A stretch of 27,212 bases of DNA from CAZSNH01 sp052388455 (lineage in GTDB: Bacteria; Pseudomonadota; Alphaproteobacteria; Rhizobiales; Hyphomicrobiaceae): contig JBQTIA010000146.1 of the NCBI GenBank assembly GCA_052388455.1, forward strand, positions 1 to 27,212, given 5' to 3'. A model generated the notes under the pieces. The model made no database searches, was not told the origin of the DNA, and saw only the letters and a program-made list of their open reading frames with translations. Every line of letters starts with the position of its first letter. Within the stretch, counting starts at the first letter, position 1. The position numbers and the translations under genes are program-made. Shown here piece by piece: positions 24,578 to 27,212 of the stretch.

Positions 24578-25519
24578 GTGAAAACAAATCGGTTGCTTCG
24601 CTCGCTCGTCGCCATGACCGTGGCCGGCGTGGCCACGCTGGGTGCCTTCGGCGCAGCCGCCGAGGACAAGGTGGTTGCCAAGGTCGACGGTCGGAACGTG
24701 ATGGAGTCAGAGCTGGCGCTCGCCGAAACCGAGATCGGCGGCGACCTCGGCAATATTCCGGCGGCCACCAAACGGCGGGTGCTGGTCGAGTATCTGATCG
24801 AGACCAACCTCTTTGCCGCGGCGGCCGACCGCGAAAAACTGTCTTCAGGGCCGGAGTTCGACAAGCGGCTGGCCTATTGGCGCCAGCGTGCGCTTCGCGA
24901 TGCCTACTTCGACAAGGCCGTCCGCACCGGCGTCGGCGAGGAGGCCGCCCGCACGTACTACGATAGCCAGGTCAAGGCGATGCCGCCCGAGGAAGAGGTG
25001 CAGGCGCGGCACATCCTCGTCGATACCGAGGACAAGGCCAAGGATCTGGCGGAGCGCATCGGAAAGGGCGAGGATTTCGGCAAGCTGGCGACCGACAATA
25101 CCAACGACGGCGCGTCGCGTGCCGATGGCGGCATGCTCGGATACTTCGGCAAGGGCCAGATGGTGCCGCAGTTCGAGCAGGCGGCGTTCGCGCTCCAGAA
25201 GGGCGAAGTCTCCAAGCCGGTCAAGAGCCAGTTCGGCTGGCACATCATCAAGCTAGAGGATCGCAGGCAGAAGCCGCCGCCATCCTTCGAGGAGGTCAAG
25301 GACCGGATCGTCGGATCGATGATGCAGGCCAAGGCGCAGGAGATTGCGTCGGCGCTGCGCGGGAAGGCCGAGATCGAGTACGTCGATCCGGAGGTCAAAA
25401 AAGAAGTCGAGGCTGAAAAAGAAAAAGCTGCGGCTCGTCAGAAGGCCATGGAAGAGCAGATGAAAGCGCTCGTCGGTAAAATGGAAAGCCAGGGCGCGGC
25501 ACCGGAAGAAAAGAAATAG
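24578..25519 (+). CDS. Secreted parvulin-type peptidyl-prolyl cis-trans isomerase
   Basis: The protein should help fold exported proteins in the periplasm by isomerising prolyl bonds. It has 313 residues from a GTG at 24578, with AAGGA 7 nt upstream. Residues 1-28 form a signal peptide ('NRLLRSLVAMTVAGVATLGAF' region, ending 'AAAED'). A SurA/PpiD-like N-terminal helical part ('VVAKVDGRNVMESEL', 'LVEYLIETNLFA') precedes the parvulin domain at about 141-230 ('VQARHILVDTEDKAKDLAER', 'DGGMLGYFGKGQMVPQFE', 'SQFGWHIIKLEDRR'). The C-terminal 60 residues are a Lys/Glu-rich coiled coil. It lies between secA (divergent) and argJ, as is common in Hyphomicrobiales; the link to secretion fits its neighbour secA. 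Confidence 0.92.
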   Translation: MKTNRLLRSLVAMTVAGVATLGAFGAAAEDKVVAKVDGRNVMESELALAETEIGGDLGNIPAATKRRVLVEYLIETNLFAAAADREKLSSGPEFDKRLAYWRQRALRDAYFDKAVRTGVGEEAARTYYDSQVKAMPPEEEVQARHILVDTEDKAKDLAERIGKGEDFGKLATDNTNDGASRADGGMLGYFGKGQMVPQFEQAAFALQKGEVSKPVKSQFGWHIIKLEDRRQKPPPSFEEVKDRIVGSMMQAKAQEIASALRGKAEIEYVDPEVKKEVEAEKEKAAARQKAMEEQMKALVGKMESQGAAPEEKK

Positions 25520-25552
25520 CGTCGCACTGGAACGCCTCGGCTGTTTGATTTT

Positions 25553-25578
25553 GGGGTCGGTCCCGCAGGACCGGCCCC
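25553..25578 (+). terminator. Terminator-like hairpin after the parvulin gene
   Basis: An 11-bp stem (GGGGTCGGTCC 25553-25563, GGACCGGCCCC 25568-25578, one G-T pair) with loop CGCA begins 33 nt after the stop. A T-rich run (TTTGATTTT) lies before it, but only TT follows. A second perfect 8-bp hairpin (GTCCCTGC 25587-25594, GCAGGGAC 25603-25610) stands 8 nt further on. Together they suggest that argJ has its own transcription start. Confidence 0.5.
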
Positions 25579-25742
25579 TTGGCATGGTCCCTGCCGGTCG
25601 ATGCAGGGACGCCGCATCACGCCGAGCAAACCATCGCGATCACAATTGATTGCGAAGTCCCGTGACTTGACCGACACCGCTTCTCGGCGGCATTCAGGGC
25701 GCGGCGGCACGCGGCTCTCACCCCGATCAACGGCAAGGCTCC

Positions 25743-26990
25743 ATGGGCAAGACGACGACGATCTCACCGTTCGCGCCGCAGGCACTGCCAAGGCTGGCCC
25801 CCGTCGACGGGGTGCGGTTCGCCACCGCCGAGGCCGGCATCCGCTACAAGAGGCGCACCGATCTCCTGGTGGCGGTGCTGGACGAAGGAACGAACATCGC
25901 CGGCGTCTTTACTCAATCGAAGACCGCATCGGCGCCGGTGCTCTGGTGCCGAAAGGCGGCGAAGAAGGGCGAGGCGCGCATCCTGGTCGTCAACTCCGGC
26001 AACGCCAACGCCTTCACCGGCAAGAAGGGCCGCGAGGCCGTCGAAATGACGGTCGAGCACGCGGCCGAGGCGGCCGGCTGCGCCCCGCATGAGGTGTTCG
26101 TCGCCTCGACCGGCGTCATTGGCGAGCCCATGGATGCCGGCCGGTTCGCGCATCTGCTCGCCGGGCTCGCGACATCGGCCCGCCCCGACATGTTCGAAGC
26201 GGCGGCGCGAGCGATTCTGACCACCGACACCTACCCGAAGCTCGCAACCCGCACGGTCTCGATCGGCGACACCGAGGTGACGATCAACGGCGTCTGCAAG
26301 GGCGCCGGCATGATCGCGCCCGACATGGCGACCATGCTCGCCTTCATCTTTACCGACGCGGCCATCGCGCCCGATGTCTTGCAGTCCGTTTTGAAAGAGC
26401 ACACCGAGACGACGTTCAACTGCATGAGCGTCGACGGCGACACCTCGACCAGCGACACCTGCCTGTTGTTCTCCACCGGCAAGGCCGCCGTTCGCGGTCA
26501 GCGGCCCGTGCACAAGAAATCTTCCAAGAAGCTCGCCGCGTTTTCCGAGGCGCTCCGCGATCTCATGCGCGACCTCGCCATTCAGGTGGCGAAGGACGGC
26601 GAGGGCTTGTCCAAGTTCGTCACCTTCGAGGTCGAAGGCGCCAAGAGCTGGAAGGCGGCGCGCACCATCGCGCGGGCCTGCGCCAATTCTCCCATTCTCA
26701 AGACCGCGATTGCCGGCGAGGACCCGAACTGGGGGCGCGTGGTGATGGCCGTCGGCAAATCCGGCGAGGCCGCCGACCGCGACAAGCTCTCGATCTGGTT
26801 CGGCCCGCACTGTGTCGCCCGCGACGGCGAGCGCGCGGCGGAGTACGACGAAAAAACCGTCGCCGGCTATATGAAGAACCGCGAGATCACCATCCGCATC
26901 GACGCCGGTGTCGGCAAGGCCTCGGCCACCGTGTGGACCTGCGACCTGACGCACGAGTACATCAGCATCAATGCGGATTATCGCAGTTGA
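25743..26990 (+). CDS. argJ: Bifunctional glutamate N-acetyltransferase / N-acetylglutamate synthase (ArgJ)
   Basis: ArgJ transfers the acetyl group from N-acetylornithine to glutamate in the cyclic arginine pathway and can also use acetyl-CoA. The 415-residue product has the normal full length, with 'AGVFTQSKTASAPVLWCRK', 'VVNSGNANAFTGKKG', and the autocleavage site in 'GMIAPDMATMLAFIFTD', where Thr197 should become the nucleophile of the beta chain. The end 'WTCDLTHEYISINADYRS' is the typical family C-terminus. The ATG at 25743 has AAGG upstream. It lies 223 nt after the parvulin gene, behind two hairpins. Confidence 0.97.
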   Translation: MGKTTTISPFAPQALPRLAPVDGVRFATAEAGIRYKRRTDLLVAVLDEGTNIAGVFTQSKTASAPVLWCRKAAKKGEARILVVNSGNANAFTGKKGREAVEMTVEHAAEAAGCAPHEVFVASTGVIGEPMDAGRFAHLLAGLATSARPDMFEAAARAILTTDTYPKLATRTVSIGDTEVTINGVCKGAGMIAPDMATMLAFIFTDAAIAPDVLQSVLKEHTETTFNCMSVDGDTSTSDTCLLFSTGKAAVRGQRPVHKKSSKKLAAFSEALRDLMRDLAIQVAKDGEGLSKFVTFEVEGAKSWKAARTIARACANSPILKTAIAGEDPNWGRVVMAVGKSGEAADRDKLSIWFGPHCVARDGERAAEYDEKTVAGYMKNREITIRIDAGVGKASATVWTCDLTHEYISINADYRS

Positions 26991-27089
26991 GAGACGGCCA
27001 AACGACGGGTCATCGACTCGGTCGTAGTTTACTTAGCAAGTTTGCGTCCACGCCTGTCCACCCCAGGGCAATCGCATATGGCGCGAAAT

Positions 27090-27167
27090 GTAGGTTGGGT
27101 CGACGAAGGAGACCCAACAAACTCGAGCGACCAAAGTTGTTGGGTGTCGTGCCTCGACCCCACCAAC
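27090..27167. repeat. 31-bp imperfect inverted repeat at the right edge
   Basis: Left arm 27090-27120 (starting GTAGGTTGGGTCGA) and right arm 27137-27167 (ending TCGACCCCACCAAC) pair at about 25 of 31 positions around a 16-nt centre. The GTTGGGT.../...ACCCAACA theme resembles short dispersed palindromic repeats common between genes in many proteobacteria. It lies downstream of argJ; no gene is seen between 26991 and the window end. Confidence 0.75.
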
Positions 27168-27212
27168 GGGCAAATGGGGTTCCCCAGCGGTGCCCCCCGC
27201 ACCGGGATCGCC

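Overview
The window is about 27.2 kb of GC-rich DNA with dense, mostly housekeeping gene content. Several features point to an alphaproteobacterium, most likely of the order Hyphomicrobiales (Rhizobiales): the F1-ATPase order delta-alpha-gamma-beta-epsilon without Fo genes, the zapE-mdh-sucC neighbourhood, the secA / parvulin isomerase / argJ neighbourhood, and a NasT-NasS nitrate regulatory pair. This assignment rests on gene order and protein resemblance only; I could not run a search.

Layout. (1) 1-1209: the end of an SH3-domain envelope protein, a terminator-like hairpin, and a leftward small signal-peptide protein. (2) 1562-6984: the F1-ATPase operon atpH-A-G-D-C. A pair of 27-nt palindromes sits between atpG and atpD, and an 84-codon gene for an acidic CPFCG-motif protein sits between atpD and atpC. 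(3) 7124-16704: an assimilatory nitrate module. It holds nasT (ANTAR antiterminator) and nasS (cytoplasmic nitrate sensor), then a 399-nt gap with a sigma54-like promoter, an RNA hairpin with an ANTAR-type hexaloop and a very long intrinsic terminator. Four tightly packed genes follow: an NirB-N-like FAD oxidoreductase, a siroheme nitrite reductase (NirA), a CysJ-like reductase in which the flavodoxin domain is replaced by a [4Fe-4S] module, and a molybdopterin nitrate reductase with a C-terminal BFD-type [2Fe-2S] domain. (4) 16753-20240, leftward: sucC, mdh and zapE. A second copy of the palindrome pair lies between mdh and sucC, and no sucD follows sucC. (5) 20586-21164: a GNAT acetyltransferase. 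(6) 21195-24143, leftward: secA with a good promoter and a long 5' leader. (7) 24578-26990, rightward: a secreted parvulin-type peptidyl-prolyl isomerase and argJ. (8) The right edge carries a 31-bp imperfect inverted repeat.

How it works together. The best-supported regulatory circuit is nitrate control. NasS should hold NasT when nitrate is absent. With nitrate, freed NasT should bind the hexaloop leader RNA at 9133-9188 and let polymerase pass the terminator at 9197-9261 into the reductase operon. In that operon NAD(P)H electrons would reach NasA and NirA through two different flavoproteins.

The most unusual items are the CysJ/[4Fe-4S] domain swap and a short N-terminal motif it shares with NirA, the complete nitrate leader, the twin palindrome doublets in two energy-metabolism operons, the CPFCG protein inside the ATP synthase operon, and sucC separated from sucD. 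I found no CRISPR array, rRNA, tRNA, prophage or complete insertion sequence.
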